NCBI GenBank assembly: GCA_030427245.1
Contig: JAUHXA010000019.1
Span: 36,566 to 100,565 of the forward strand
Reading direction: 5' to 3'
DNA: 64,000 bases
From: Bacteroidia bacterium
GTDB lineage: Bacteria > Bacteroidota > Bacteroidia > Chitinophagales > UBA2359
A program made the translations under genes and the position numbers. Below the pieces are notes generated by a model. The model was not told the DNA's origin. It searched no databases and saw only the letters and a list, made by a program, of their open reading frames with translations. Position 1 is the first letter of the stretch, and the number at the start of each line of letters is the position of its first letter. This document shows positions 32,414-40,081 of the stretch, one piece after another.

Positions 32414-33124
32414 TCAAAACGGGTTCAACCCTTTATTCAAAAAAAAACTTCTTACGACACTTTTGTAGCGAGTTCTAATTGCTCTATTTCTTGTATTGGC
32501 TTTTAATCTCCAGTAATATTTGCCTACTTTCGGTCGCAAAAATGATAATGAAACCGTGAAATTCAAGGCATTTGCTTCAATAATTTGAGTATGTAATACG
32601 TCTTCCTGATTGTTGAAGATGGTTAATTCTAAATCACAAGGAAGGGCTTTTGATAATTGGAAATCCAATTGAAAATTGGGACAATCTATTTCCGCTTTTG
32701 GAGACAAAACCAAAGCACTTAAGCCACCTTTATCAATAGTAGATTGGCTTCTTCTATTCGCACTTTCAAAGTGCTCAATAGGCTTAAAGAAATCCAATAA
32801 TTCCTGCAAAGTATAGGTCGGGGTCACATCTATATCTACTTCAATGTCCTCCCAAGATTCGTTTTCAAACAAATCTTCCTCCAATTGCGCTGTCAATTTT
32901 TTTGCTTTTTGCAGTCCAATAGAAGACACACTTTGAAGCGAAGTAGAGGTTGTTTCTCCAAACAATTCCATTGCTGCTTCAAACACCATTTTTTCTACAA
33001 AAACTCGATTCTGAAAATCAGAATCGTTTTGCAGTTTTTGTTCAAATTCTTTCAGCTCTTTTCCCTTCAATTCCCTATTGAAGAAAAGTCGCATTACCTC
33101 CAATTCCTTCTCGCTGGTCAGCAT
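32414..33124 (-). CDS. Hypothetical protein with anti-sigma-like N-terminus
   Basis: This 236-aa protein begins MLTSEKELEVMRLFFNRELK and continues with KELKEFEQKLQNDSDFQNRV. This helical pattern resembles the N-terminal anti-sigma segment of many Bacteroidota regulators (an acidic helix, then EFEQ.L..D..F). No transmembrane helix or zinc ligand set is visible, so it would be cytosolic. Residues about 75-110 are very acidic. The C-terminal half (LDFQLSKALPCDLELTIFNN ... VGKYYWRLKANTR) has the alternating pattern of a beta-sandwich. It lies 185 bp downstream of the sigma-factor gene and upstream of the giant gene, all on the minus strand. A role as regulator of that sigma factor is inferred from position and N-terminus; sequence identity to a known family was not established. 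Confidence 0.75.
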   Translation of the reverse strand: MLTSEKELEVMRLFFNRELKGKELKEFEQKLQNDSDFQNRVFVEKMVFEAAMELFGETTSTSLQSVSSIGLQKAKKLTAQLEEDLFENESWEDIEVDIDVTPTYTLQELLDFFKPIEHFESANRRSQSTIDKGGLSALVLSPKAEIDCPNFQLDFQLSKALPCDLELTIFNNQEDVLHTQIIEANALNFTVSLSFLRPKVGKYYWRLKANTRNRAIRTRYKSVVRSFFLNKGLNPF

Positions 33125-33225
33125 ATTTCTTAAGTGTTTATGTTGGTTTTGTATTTAGGTGTTTGTATTGATAGCTGTGTTTGAGTGTTTTTATTGGTTG
33201 TCTTCAATTTTAAGTGAAAAAAAAC

Positions 33226-33270
33226 GAAATTCCACTGAAATGACATCACCTTCTTGTCATACTTTGGTAT
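33226..33270 (-). promoter_or_regulatory. Shared motif pair upstream of the 236-aa gene
   Basis: The minus strand carries TCAGTGGAATTTC (33238-33226), 12 of 13 identical to the copy upstream of the giant gene. Next to it is ATACtttgGTAT (33259-33270), matching the palindrome at 32256-32268. A third repeat, TGACA-N9-TGTCA, lies at 33241-33259. Order and spacing of the two shared elements differ between the loci. They could be sigma or regulator binding sites, but this is unproven. Confidence 0.35.
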
Positions 33271-33310
33271 CTCATTTTTAAATAATAATTAACCTCCAAT
33301 CACCCGTCCA

Positions 33311-33946
33311 CTATCTCATCAATTTGGACACAAACCTCCGAATCAAAGCCTCATCCTTAAACGCATGAAAGCTCGGATTTTGCTTCAATAGAACTGCCAA
33401 TTTTTTGCGGCAATCCAACAAACGTTTTCTGGAATTGCCTTTGGTTATTTTGAGTTTTTCTGCAATGTTTTCGTGTGGCAGGTTGTCAAAACAGTAGAGT
33501 TTGAACAAAATCTGACAACCTTGTTTTAGAGATTTTATACAGTTTTTTACATAGTTCAATAGTTCTCGTATTTCATTCTGGTCGTTGATGTTATCCGTAG
33601 CATGATTTTCTAAAGCCGTCATGTCTGATTTAACTTCCACTTTAGAATTTGCCTTCACCTTATCAATCCACTTGTAGCGTGCAATGCCATACATGTATAG
33701 TCCGAACTCTACGTTCAATTCAAAGTTGGCATCTCTCACACATTTTTTTCTAAATGCTTCCATACATTCCCACACCAACTCCTTTGCATCGTTTTCGGTA
33801 CCCATGTTCCGCAATATATATGCGTAAATTCTTGGTCGAGCGATTTTATAGGCATTGATAAGCAAACGATTGTCGCCTATTCGAAAACCTTCAATGATTT
33901 CTTGGTCGGTTAATGTGTTGCTAATAGTAGTGTTTTTTGAGGCCAT
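33311..33946 (-). CDS. ECF-type RNA polymerase sigma factor
   Basis: At 211 aa it has the size and layout of an extracytoplasmic-function sigma factor. Region 2 is near residues 20-85 (NRLLINAYKIARPRIYAYIL, then NDAKELVWECMEAFRKKC, and YMYGIARYKWIDKVK for 2.3-2.4). Region 4 is near residues 145-195 (CQILFKLYCFDNLPHENIAE, KLKITKGNSRKRLLDCRKKL), a helix-turn-helix pattern. There is no region 1.1 or 3. It heads a minus-strand group followed by the 236-aa protein and the giant surface protein, so its targets may include them. The start ATG at 33946 fits a promoter box about 40 bp upstream. Confidence 0.88.
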   Translation of the reverse strand: MASKNTTISNTLTDQEIIEGFRIGDNRLLINAYKIARPRIYAYILRNMGTENDAKELVWECMEAFRKKCVRDANFELNVEFGLYMYGIARYKWIDKVKANSKVEVKSDMTALENHATDNINDQNEIRELLNYVKNCIKSLKQGCQILFKLYCFDNLPHENIAEKLKITKGNSRKRLLDCRKKLAVLLKQNPSFHAFKDEALIRRFVSKLMR

Positions 33947-33985
33947 GTTCTATATGAGTATCTATGAAAAGCAAGGAAGCGTTAC

Positions 33986-34016
33986 CAAATGTACGAAATT
34001 TTTAAAAAAACCTCAA
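33986..34016 (-). promoter_or_regulatory. Putative promoter of the sigma-factor gene
   Basis: On the minus strand TACATTTG (33993-33986) matches the -7 box TAnnTTTG. TTG lies at 34016-34014 after a 20-bp spacer, within the usual range for Bacteroidota housekeeping promoters. The expected transcript start is near 33979, giving a leader of about 33 nt. Confidence 0.45.
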
Positions 34017-34178
34017 AAACGGCAATACACCAAACCCCAATATAGATATTGAAGTAAATGAATCTCGAATAAGTATTGGAGTTTTGGCAGGCTACTAAGA
34101 ACAAGCCCACAATACAAATAGTGAGTAGACGCAACATGATTTTATAAATTGCAGTTCATTCCATTAAATTTTATAGAA

Positions 34179-34559
34179 ATGATGAAAGCAATTTACTCAG
34201 TTATTCTTTTAGTTTGTGTTTTTGGAAGTACGGCAGTTTTTGCCCAACTTCAGGTTAGTACTTTGGTAGAGGAAATTGATGCTTCGGGCGGTGTGAAAGT
34301 GGATGCCGAGGGAAACATTATTGTAGCCGATTTTGGAGAATCACTCGACAATGGTAACGGAACAAATGTCTGGAAAGTAACACCACAAGGGGATGTAAGT
34401 CTTTTTACATCAGGGCTTTCAGGTGCATCGGGTAATGATTTTGACAGTCAAGGAAATCTATTTCAAAGCAGTATTGGTGCAGGAACCGTTTCTAAAATCA
34501 CTCCAAATGGCACTCTTTCTTTGTTTGCCACAAGTGGAATCAGTTGCAATGTGGGATAA
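34179..34559 (+). pseudogene. Truncated NHL/SMP-30-like secreted propeller protein
   Basis: ATG at 34179 opens MMKAIYSVILLVCVFGSTAV-FAQ, a clear signal peptide. Two to three propeller blades follow: GGVKVDAEGNIIVADFGES, NVWKVTPQGDVSLFTSGLSG, NDFDSQGNLFQSSIGAGTV, SKITPNGTLSLFA. The frame then stops at SGISCNVG after about 126 residues, whereas such propellers normally need six or more blades and about 300 residues. No continuation was found downstream, so this is probably a truncated remnant, although a short secreted product is possible. An upstream TTG at 34149 is a worse start because it places a polar segment before the signal peptide. Confidence 0.65.
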
Positions 34560-34568
34560 GTATCGGTT

Positions 34569-34706
34569 ATGATGATGAATAAAATCAAACAAATGTTCTT
34601 GGCGGGTTTGGTCATATTTTTAAGTTTTTTGACGGGTAAAGTTCGGATTCGTCCTGTCTCCAAAAAAGAACGAACCGACTCAAAAGACGATTCACAAACA
34701 AAATAA
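34569..34706 (+). CDS. Small putative membrane or secreted peptide (45 aa), doubtful
   Basis: Starts ATGATGATG and encodes NKIKQMFLAGLVIFLSFLTG, then a basic/polar tail ending in SKDDSQTK. This looks like a signal peptide whose mature protein is missing. It begins 9 bp after the truncated propeller gene and is followed in another frame by a C-terminal-looking fragment. It is probably the head of a decayed gene. Confidence 0.3.
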   Translation: MMMNKIKQMFLAGLVIFLSFLTGKVRIRPVSKKERTDSKDDSQTK

Positions 34707-34707
34707 A

Positions 34708-34824
34708 AGAATTGCAGTAGATAGTATTTCTAAAGGAGCGGGAGATTGTCGAATTGTAGGCTACTCCAATAGTGCCAACTTTGGGATTGAAGGAGTGATG
34801 GACTTTCATTTGAAGAAAATGTAA
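34708..34824 (+). pseudogene. C-terminal gene fragment without a start
   Basis: An open stretch of 38 codons, RIAVDSISKGAGDCRIVGYS, NSANFGIEGVMDFHLKKM, ends at TAA 34822-34824. It has no plausible start and lies in a different frame from the short ORF just before it. It has the look of a real protein C-terminus, which suggests a deletion or frameshift. The parent family is not recognised. Confidence 0.35.
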
Positions 34825-34901
34825 AGACTACTTAATTGGCATGGTTATAGTGGTTTTTTTCTAATAATCCATTTAATTTTATATACTCAATCCCCAATAC
34901 A

Positions 34902-36035
34902 ATGAAAGTTAAAACCTTACACGGTTATTCCATTGCCGATATGGCAGATGGACTTAATAACTTATTGCAATCTGATTTCGAGCCCACCTTAGCATTTGTT
35001 TTTTCTTCCATAGCACATAATATTTCCGAATTAAGTAAGCTCTTCAGGGAGAAGGATATAGACATAGTAGGTTCAACTACTTCTGGCGAATTTATCAATG
35101 ATGAAATTTTTGAGAAAAGCATTGTGGTAATGTTGCTGGATTTGAAGCGAGAATACTACCGCATTTATTTTGAAGAAGTGGGAGAATATGCGCAGTCTTA
35201 TGAAGTAGGTAAGGCTTTAGCAACCTACTCCAAAACTCATTTTTCCAACCCTGCCTATATTACTGTCTTTAGCACTTCTATCAATGGCGAATTGCTGGTA
35301 AGTGGAATTGACGATGTTTTACAAAATGATTTTAGTATATTTGGCGGCATGGCGGGAGATGATGCTGCAATGGTTGCAACTTATGCTTTCACCAATGATA
35401 AAGAATCTGATAACGCCTTGGTAGCAGTAGTTTTAGATGCCAATAAGGTGGCTGTTAATGGATTGGCTTTGAGTGGGTGGGAACCTTTGGGTATCAAGCA
35501 TACCATCACCAAATCAGAGGGAAACATTATTTATACTATCAATGATCAGCCTGCTCTGCAGATTTTCAAAGATTTTTTTGGAGAATACCACAGTGTCAAT
35601 GAAGAAGATGGAACAGTGGCTATCGGAACAGCACAATATCCCATTCAAGTCAAACGCAAGGATGGTTTTGCACTGCGTGCACCCTTAAACGCCAACGAAG
35701 AAGATGGTTCTTTGATGATGGCAGGACCTGTAAAAGAAGGGGAAGAATTTCGATTTTCGATTGCTCCTGGTTTTGAAATCATTGAAAAAACGATAGATGG
35801 TTTCAAGGTATTTCAAGAAGCAAATCAAAAAGCAGATGCCTTAATTTTGTTTTCTTGTTTGGCTCGACATCTTTCATTAGGACCATTGGTAGAAGAAGAG
35901 ATTGAAGGTATCAGTGAATTGTGGGATGCTCCTTTGATAGGTTTTTTTACGTATGGTGAAATTGGTAAAAATGCCAATGGAGCTTCCAACTTTTATAATG
36001 AAACCTGTTCTTTGGTGACATTGAAGGAAATCTAA
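34902..36035 (+). CDS. FIST-domain sensory protein
   Basis: The 377-aa product has the FIST N domain (residues about 25-205: ELSKLFREKDIDIVGSTTSG, FSIFGGMAGDDAAM, VNGLALSGWEPLG) and the FIST_C domain (about 215-360: SLMMAGPVKEGEEFRFSIAP, ALILFSCLARHLSLG, APLIGFFTYGEIG). FIST proteins are predicted small-ligand sensors, possibly for amino acids, and are often encoded beside signalling kinases. No signal peptide or membrane helix is visible, so it should be cytosolic. The next gene, a hybrid kinase lacking its own sensor domain, starts 26 bp downstream, which supports a two-gene sensory unit. Confidence 0.9.
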   Translation: MKVKTLHGYSIADMADGLNNLLQSDFEPTLAFVFSSIAHNISELSKLFREKDIDIVGSTTSGEFINDEIFEKSIVVMLLDLKREYYRIYFEEVGEYAQSYEVGKALATYSKTHFSNPAYITVFSTSINGELLVSGIDDVLQNDFSIFGGMAGDDAAMVATYAFTNDKESDNALVAVVLDANKVAVNGLALSGWEPLGIKHTITKSEGNIIYTINDQPALQIFKDFFGEYHSVNEEDGTVAIGTAQYPIQVKRKDGFALRAPLNANEEDGSLMMAGPVKEGEEFRFSIAPGFEIIEKTIDGFKVFQEANQKADALILFSCLARHLSLGPLVEEEIEGISELWDAPLIGFFTYGEIGKNANGASNFYNETCSLVTLKEI

Positions 36036-36061
36036 TTTCGTTGTATTCGATTTTTGATTAT

Positions 36062-37870
36062 ATGACAGAATCCAAAAATAAGCACCTCACCGAATTAATT
36101 GAACTGCTTCAATCGCACACCTTTGAAGAACAGGAAGGAAATCGTATTGCCAAACTCCTAAATAAAATTGATCGAGCGTTTATTGCTGCTGACTTCAAGG
36201 TAAATAGAACATTGTCGGATAAGAAAATCATTACCAATGTTCTGAATAAAACCATCCAAGATTTAGAAGAAAAAAGTGTGGCTTTAGAACTCCAAAAAAA
36301 GTTATTGGAGGAACAGTCGAGGTTTAAGGAGCAGTTGTTTGCCAATGTAAGTCACGAACTCCGAACTCCTTTGAATGGGATTCTGGGGATGAGTTATTTA
36401 TTGGAAGAAACGCCACTCGAAACGACTCAAAAAAGCTATGTTGATGTAATCAAAAGTTCGGCTGACAATTTGTTAGTGATCATCAATGACTTACTCAATT
36501 TATCGAAAATCAATGCGGGACAAATCAAAATCAACTTAGAGCCGTTCAGCACCGAGAAATTTTACAGTGATTTACATGGCTTGTTGAATATCAAAGCACA
36601 AGAAAAATGCTTGTCTTTGAATTTTTATGTCTCCCCCAATATCCCAAAATATTTGCTTGGAGATCGTACTCGCCTCTATCAAGTTTTGTTGAATCTACTC
36701 AACAATGCCATCAAATTTACTCATTATGGTTCGGTGACATTATCAACGAGCATAGAAAGTTTTGAAAACGATGGAGTTAAGCTAAAATTTGAAATCATTG
36801 ACACAGGTATTGGTATTCCATTCGAAAAATTAAACACGATTTTCGATAGCTTCACACAAGTACACAACAGCCAAGACTTTGTTTATGAAGGCACAGGTTT
36901 GGGTCTAAACATTGTGAAAAAGCTTTTGGACTTGATGAAAGGAGATATTGAAGTAAACAGTGAAATCAATGTCGGTACTACTTTTTCTGTCAAAATTCCT
37001 TTTCAGATTCCAAGTGATTCGCTTATTCACCAATATCACGAACAGCAAACCCGACTTTCTATCCCTCAAAGCTGGATAACTAAAAAAATACTATATATAG
37101 AAGACAACAAAGCCAACTTGCTGTATGCCCAAAATATGTTTGCGAACTGGAACATACAGATTGATATCGCCGAAGATCTAAAAGAAGCCCAGCAAATGCT
37201 ATCTACCAAAAGATACGATTGTATATTATCGGATGTGAAACTACCCGATGGCAATGGCTTGGATTTTATCAAACAACTTCGAGAACATATAGGAGGAATC
37301 AATCAGCATACGCCTGTTATTGTCTTAACTGCGGGCGCAAATGAAAAAGGAGAAAACATGTCCAAAAAACTGAATATTATCAGTTATATCGGAAAACCTT
37401 TTCCTCCAGCTACCATCATCAAAAGCCTCAACTTGGTCTTTGCTACCAATATGTCTCGCGCCAATCTCAATGCACATCAACAACTTTCAGGGGGAGCTAT
37501 TCAATCTACGGTCAATCACCAGAATTATCTGACTCACCTACGAAAACTGATGAACAACAATCGAGAAAACATGGCTGAAATGATAAATATTTTTCTGAAT
37601 CAACTTCCCGAAACACTCAAAGGGCTGGAGACAGGTATTCAATTGGCTGATTGGGAAAAGGTGCATTTTGAAGCGCATAAAATAAAATCGTCTATTATGG
37701 TGATTGGGTTGACAAAACTCGAAAGTTTGATCATGAAAATCAATCAATACAGCAAAAAAAGAGAAAACCTTTATCAGATACCCGCCCTCTACAACTCCTT
37801 CAAAAAACAAGCCTTGATAGAAGTACAAGAATTGAACAAAGCAAAAGAAGACTTGTTAAACCATGCGTAA
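36062..37870 (+). CDS. Cytosolic hybrid histidine kinase (HisKA-HATPase-REC-HPt)
   Basis: About 602 aa from ATG 36062; an in-frame TTG at 36041 is less likely. Residues 1-95 are mainly coiled coil with no sensor or membrane segment. The H box FANVSHELRTPLNGILGM is near 100. The HATPase motifs are NLLNNAIKFT, DTGIGIP and GTGLGLNIVKKL. A receiver domain follows (KILYIEDNKAN, ILSDVKLPDGNG with the phospho-acceptor Asp, VIVLTAG, YIGKPFPP). An HPt domain near 520-600 carries HFEAHKIKSS with the phospho-accepting His. All key residues are present. The adjacent FIST protein probably supplies the signal. No DNA-binding response regulator is adjacent, so the final phosphate acceptor is unknown. Confidence 0.93.
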   Translation: MTESKNKHLTELIELLQSHTFEEQEGNRIAKLLNKIDRAFIAADFKVNRTLSDKKIITNVLNKTIQDLEEKSVALELQKKLLEEQSRFKEQLFANVSHELRTPLNGILGMSYLLEETPLETTQKSYVDVIKSSADNLLVIINDLLNLSKINAGQIKINLEPFSTEKFYSDLHGLLNIKAQEKCLSLNFYVSPNIPKYLLGDRTRLYQVLLNLLNNAIKFTHYGSVTLSTSIESFENDGVKLKFEIIDTGIGIPFEKLNTIFDSFTQVHNSQDFVYEGTGLGLNIVKKLLDLMKGDIEVNSEINVGTTFSVKIPFQIPSDSLIHQYHEQQTRLSIPQSWITKKILYIEDNKANLLYAQNMFANWNIQIDIAEDLKEAQQMLSTKRYDCILSDVKLPDGNGLDFIKQLREHIGGINQHTPVIVLTAGANEKGENMSKKLNIISYIGKPFPPATIIKSLNLVFATNMSRANLNAHQQLSGGAIQSTVNHQNYLTHLRKLMNNNRENMAEMINIFLNQLPETLKGLETGIQLADWEKVHFEAHKIKSSIMVIGLTKLESLIMKINQYSKKRENLYQIPALYNSFKKQALIEVQELNKAKEDLLNHA

Positions 37871-38041
37871 ATCCTAAACAAATTCTAACTTTGCGGCTTA
37901 TAAGTAAAACGGAATTATTGGTTTGCAAACTAATTCGTTCGTGAGTTGAGAAGTCCTAAAGTAATGGACTTATTAAAATCATGAATTGATTTTTGAAGGT
38001 CAAATGTTTCGTTTTCGCATCCATTATTGGTTTAAGCAAGA

Positions 38042-38653
38042 ATGAAAAACACGATGAATCCCCTTCCCTTTCGTACTTATTTGGTACTTCTATTCAGCTT
38101 ATTTTCTTTGAGTGCTTTGGTGGTCAGTTGTCAAGACAACCAACAACAACTATCTGTATTGAAGAAAATAGACAAGCCTTTTCAATTTGTAAATCAAGAC
38201 AGCAGCATTGTTACCGAAAAAGATGTAGCAGGCAAAATCTATGTCACCGATTTCTTTTTCACGACCTGTCCTACGATTTGCCCTGTCATGAAGACCCAGA
38301 TGTTGAGAGTCTATGATGTCTATAAAGATGCCGATGATTTTCTACTACTGTCTCATACCATTGACCCCAAACACGATTCCGTTGCTGTATTGCACGATTA
38401 TGCAGAAGGTCTGGGTATTTCTTCCGACAAATGGCATTTGGTGACTGGCGACAAAGATGAGATTTACGAAATGGCAGAAACTTACATGGTTGTAGCAGAG
38501 GAAGATGAGCGTGCGCCGGGTGGCTTTATTCACAGTGGAGCATTCATGCTTTTGGACAAAAACCGCCAAGTTAGAGGCGTGTTTGATGGAACAAAAGAGG
38601 AAGAAGTGGATCAATTGATAGCGGCCATCAAACAACTGCAAAATGAAAAGTAA
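38042..38653 (+). CDS. SCO1/SenC-family copper-chaperone lipoprotein
   Basis: The 203-aa product has a lipoprotein signal (LFSLFSLSALVVSC, lipid-modified Cys near residue 30) and a thioredoxin-like SCO fold. The copper-binding CxxxC is in TTCPTICPVM, and the conserved His is in FIHSGAFML. SCO proteins deliver copper or reduce thiols for cytochrome c oxidase Cu-A assembly, or act in related stress responses. It overlaps the downstream cytochrome c gene by 11 bp, so the two are cotranscribed and probably act together in the periplasm. A TAACTTTG box at 37886-37893 just after the kinase gene may be its promoter, but no good -33 element was found. Confidence 0.93.
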   Translation: MKNTMNPLPFRTYLVLLFSLFSLSALVVSCQDNQQQLSVLKKIDKPFQFVNQDSSIVTEKDVAGKIYVTDFFFTTCPTICPVMKTQMLRVYDVYKDADDFLLLSHTIDPKHDSVAVLHDYAEGLGISSDKWHLVTGDKDEIYEMAETYMVVAEEDERAPGGFIHSGAFMLLDKNRQVRGVFDGTKEEEVDQLIAAIKQLQNEK

Positions 38654-39062
38654 ACTATTGTTGATAAGCAGTATTGTGGTTTTGATTTTTCTTCAATTGG
38701 TATTGGGATGTGGAAACGAACCCAGAGATATTGGAGAACTCAACTATGAAACCTATTGCGCCAATTGTCACAAAAAAGATGGCAAGGGCTTGGCAAATTT
38801 GATTCCACCTTTGGCAGGAGCGGATTACCTGATGGAACATATCGAAGAACTTCCCTGCATTATCTACTATGGCTTGGAAGGGGAAATAGTGGTCAATGGC
38901 CGCACCTTCAAACAGCCGATGCCCGCCAACAAAGAATTGAGTTCGCAACAAATCATGCACATCACCAACTATATCCTCAATCAATGGGGCAACGAACACC
39001 GAAAAATTTATCGTCAAGAATTAGAGCAGTGGTTTGGGGAGTGTTCGAAAGAGTTTGAGTAA
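38643..39062 (+). CDS. Cytochrome c-type lipoprotein
   Basis: The 139-aa protein begins with a lipoprotein signal ending VLGC. A single haem-c site CANCHKKDGKG follows, with the distal Met ligand probably in TFKQPMPANKELS. This is a class I mono-haem cytochrome c domain (residues about 33-115) anchored to a membrane by lipid. The tail of about 25 residues after ITNYILNQWGN is charged. The ATG lies inside the end of the SCO1-type gene, implying translational coupling. Confidence 0.92.
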   Translation: MKSKLLLISSIVVLIFLQLVLGCGNEPRDIGELNYETYCANCHKKDGKGLANLIPPLAGADYLMEHIEELPCIIYYGLEGEIVVNGRTFKQPMPANKELSSQQIMHITNYILNQWGNEHRKIYRQELEQWFGECSKEFE

Positions 39063-39275
39063 TTTGTGTTTTGGAGGAGAGAGCAGAGAAGCAAGACAAT
39101 TGCACATCGCTAACTAATAGTCAATTAGTTACAATCATTTTCTTATAGGCTTCCCAAAAACGAATAAAGGTATAGGAATACATGATGTATGAATTTTGGT
39201 TTTAAAACAACACTTTTCAATAGACTATAAACGAACAAAAGAGGGGCGGCAAATGATAATTAAACCAAGCTTGTG

Positions 39276-39283
39276 TAAATTTG
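39276..39283 (+). promoter_or_regulatory. Putative -7 box for proB
   Basis: TAAATTTG matches TAnnTTTG and lies 18 bp before the proB ATG, implying a very short leader. No convincing -33 TTG is present. The preceding intergenic stretch 39,063-39,300 shows nothing else recognisable. Confidence 0.4.
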
Positions 39284-39301
39284 CAGCCTAAATAGATTTA
39301 G

Positions 39302-40081
39302 ATGCAAAAATTGGTGATAAAGGTAGGTACTTCAACACTTACCAAAGGAACGAACCGCATATCACGGGGAAAAATTGAAGATTTGGCTCGGCAGATTCTC
39401 GCATTGCAACAACAATACGAATGTATAGTTGTGAGTTCGGGGGCGATTGCAGCAGCCAAACAATCATTGGAATTGAGCGGCAGCAATCCCATTGCAGTCA
39501 AACAAGCTTTGGCAGCGATTGGACAGCCCAATTTGATACGCATTTACCAAGAAGTATTCAGCGATTTTGGCTTGAAAACCGCCCAATGTTTGCTCACTTA
39601 CCAAGATTTTAGAAAAGAAATCTCTCGCACGAATACCAAAAATACCCTCAATATTCTACTGCAAAACCATTTTATTCCGATTGTAAACGAGAACGATACC
39701 GTTGCAACAGAAGAAATTATGTTTGGCGACAACGATAAGCTGGCGGCTCTAACCGCAGGTCTATTGGAGGCGGATTTGTTGGTATTGGTATCGGACATTG
39801 ACGGACTCTATACCAAAGACCCGAATCAATATCCCGATGCTTCGTTTATTGAAGAAGTGGAGAATCTGGAAGAAGTACGGCACTTTGGAGGTCACACCAA
39901 ATCACAACAAGGTACAGGTGGTATGTACTCCAAATTGGTTGCCGCAGATATTTGCCTACAAAACAATGTGGAGATGTGGATTGTCAATGGTAAAACGGAT
40001 GCTTTCGTTTTGAAGGCTATGGATAAGGAAATGCCTTTTACTCGATTCAAGAAAAATAAATCAAAAATAGAACATGGCTAA
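39302..40081 (+). CDS. proB: Glutamate 5-kinase, short form without PUA domain
   Basis: Phosphorylates glutamate to gamma-glutamyl phosphate, the first step of proline synthesis. The 259-aa amino-acid-kinase fold shows KVGTSTLTKG (ATP phosphate loop), IVVSSGAIAA, AAIGQPNL, IPIVNENDTVA, FGDNDKLAALTA and GTGGMYSKLVAA. Many homologues are about 370 aa and carry a C-terminal PUA domain; this one ends after the kinase domain. proA, the usual neighbour, is not adjacent. The gene instead overlaps a PaaE-like reductase gene by 8 bp. Confidence 0.93.
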   Translation: MQKLVIKVGTSTLTKGTNRISRGKIEDLARQILALQQQYECIVVSSGAIAAAKQSLELSGSNPIAVKQALAAIGQPNLIRIYQEVFSDFGLKTAQCLLTYQDFRKEISRTNTKNTLNILLQNHFIPIVNENDTVATEEIMFGDNDKLAALTAGLLEADLLVLVSDIDGLYTKDPNQYPDASFIEEVENLEEVRHFGGHTKSQQGTGGMYSKLVAADICLQNNVEMWIVNGKTDAFVLKAMDKEMPFTRFKKNKSKIEHG

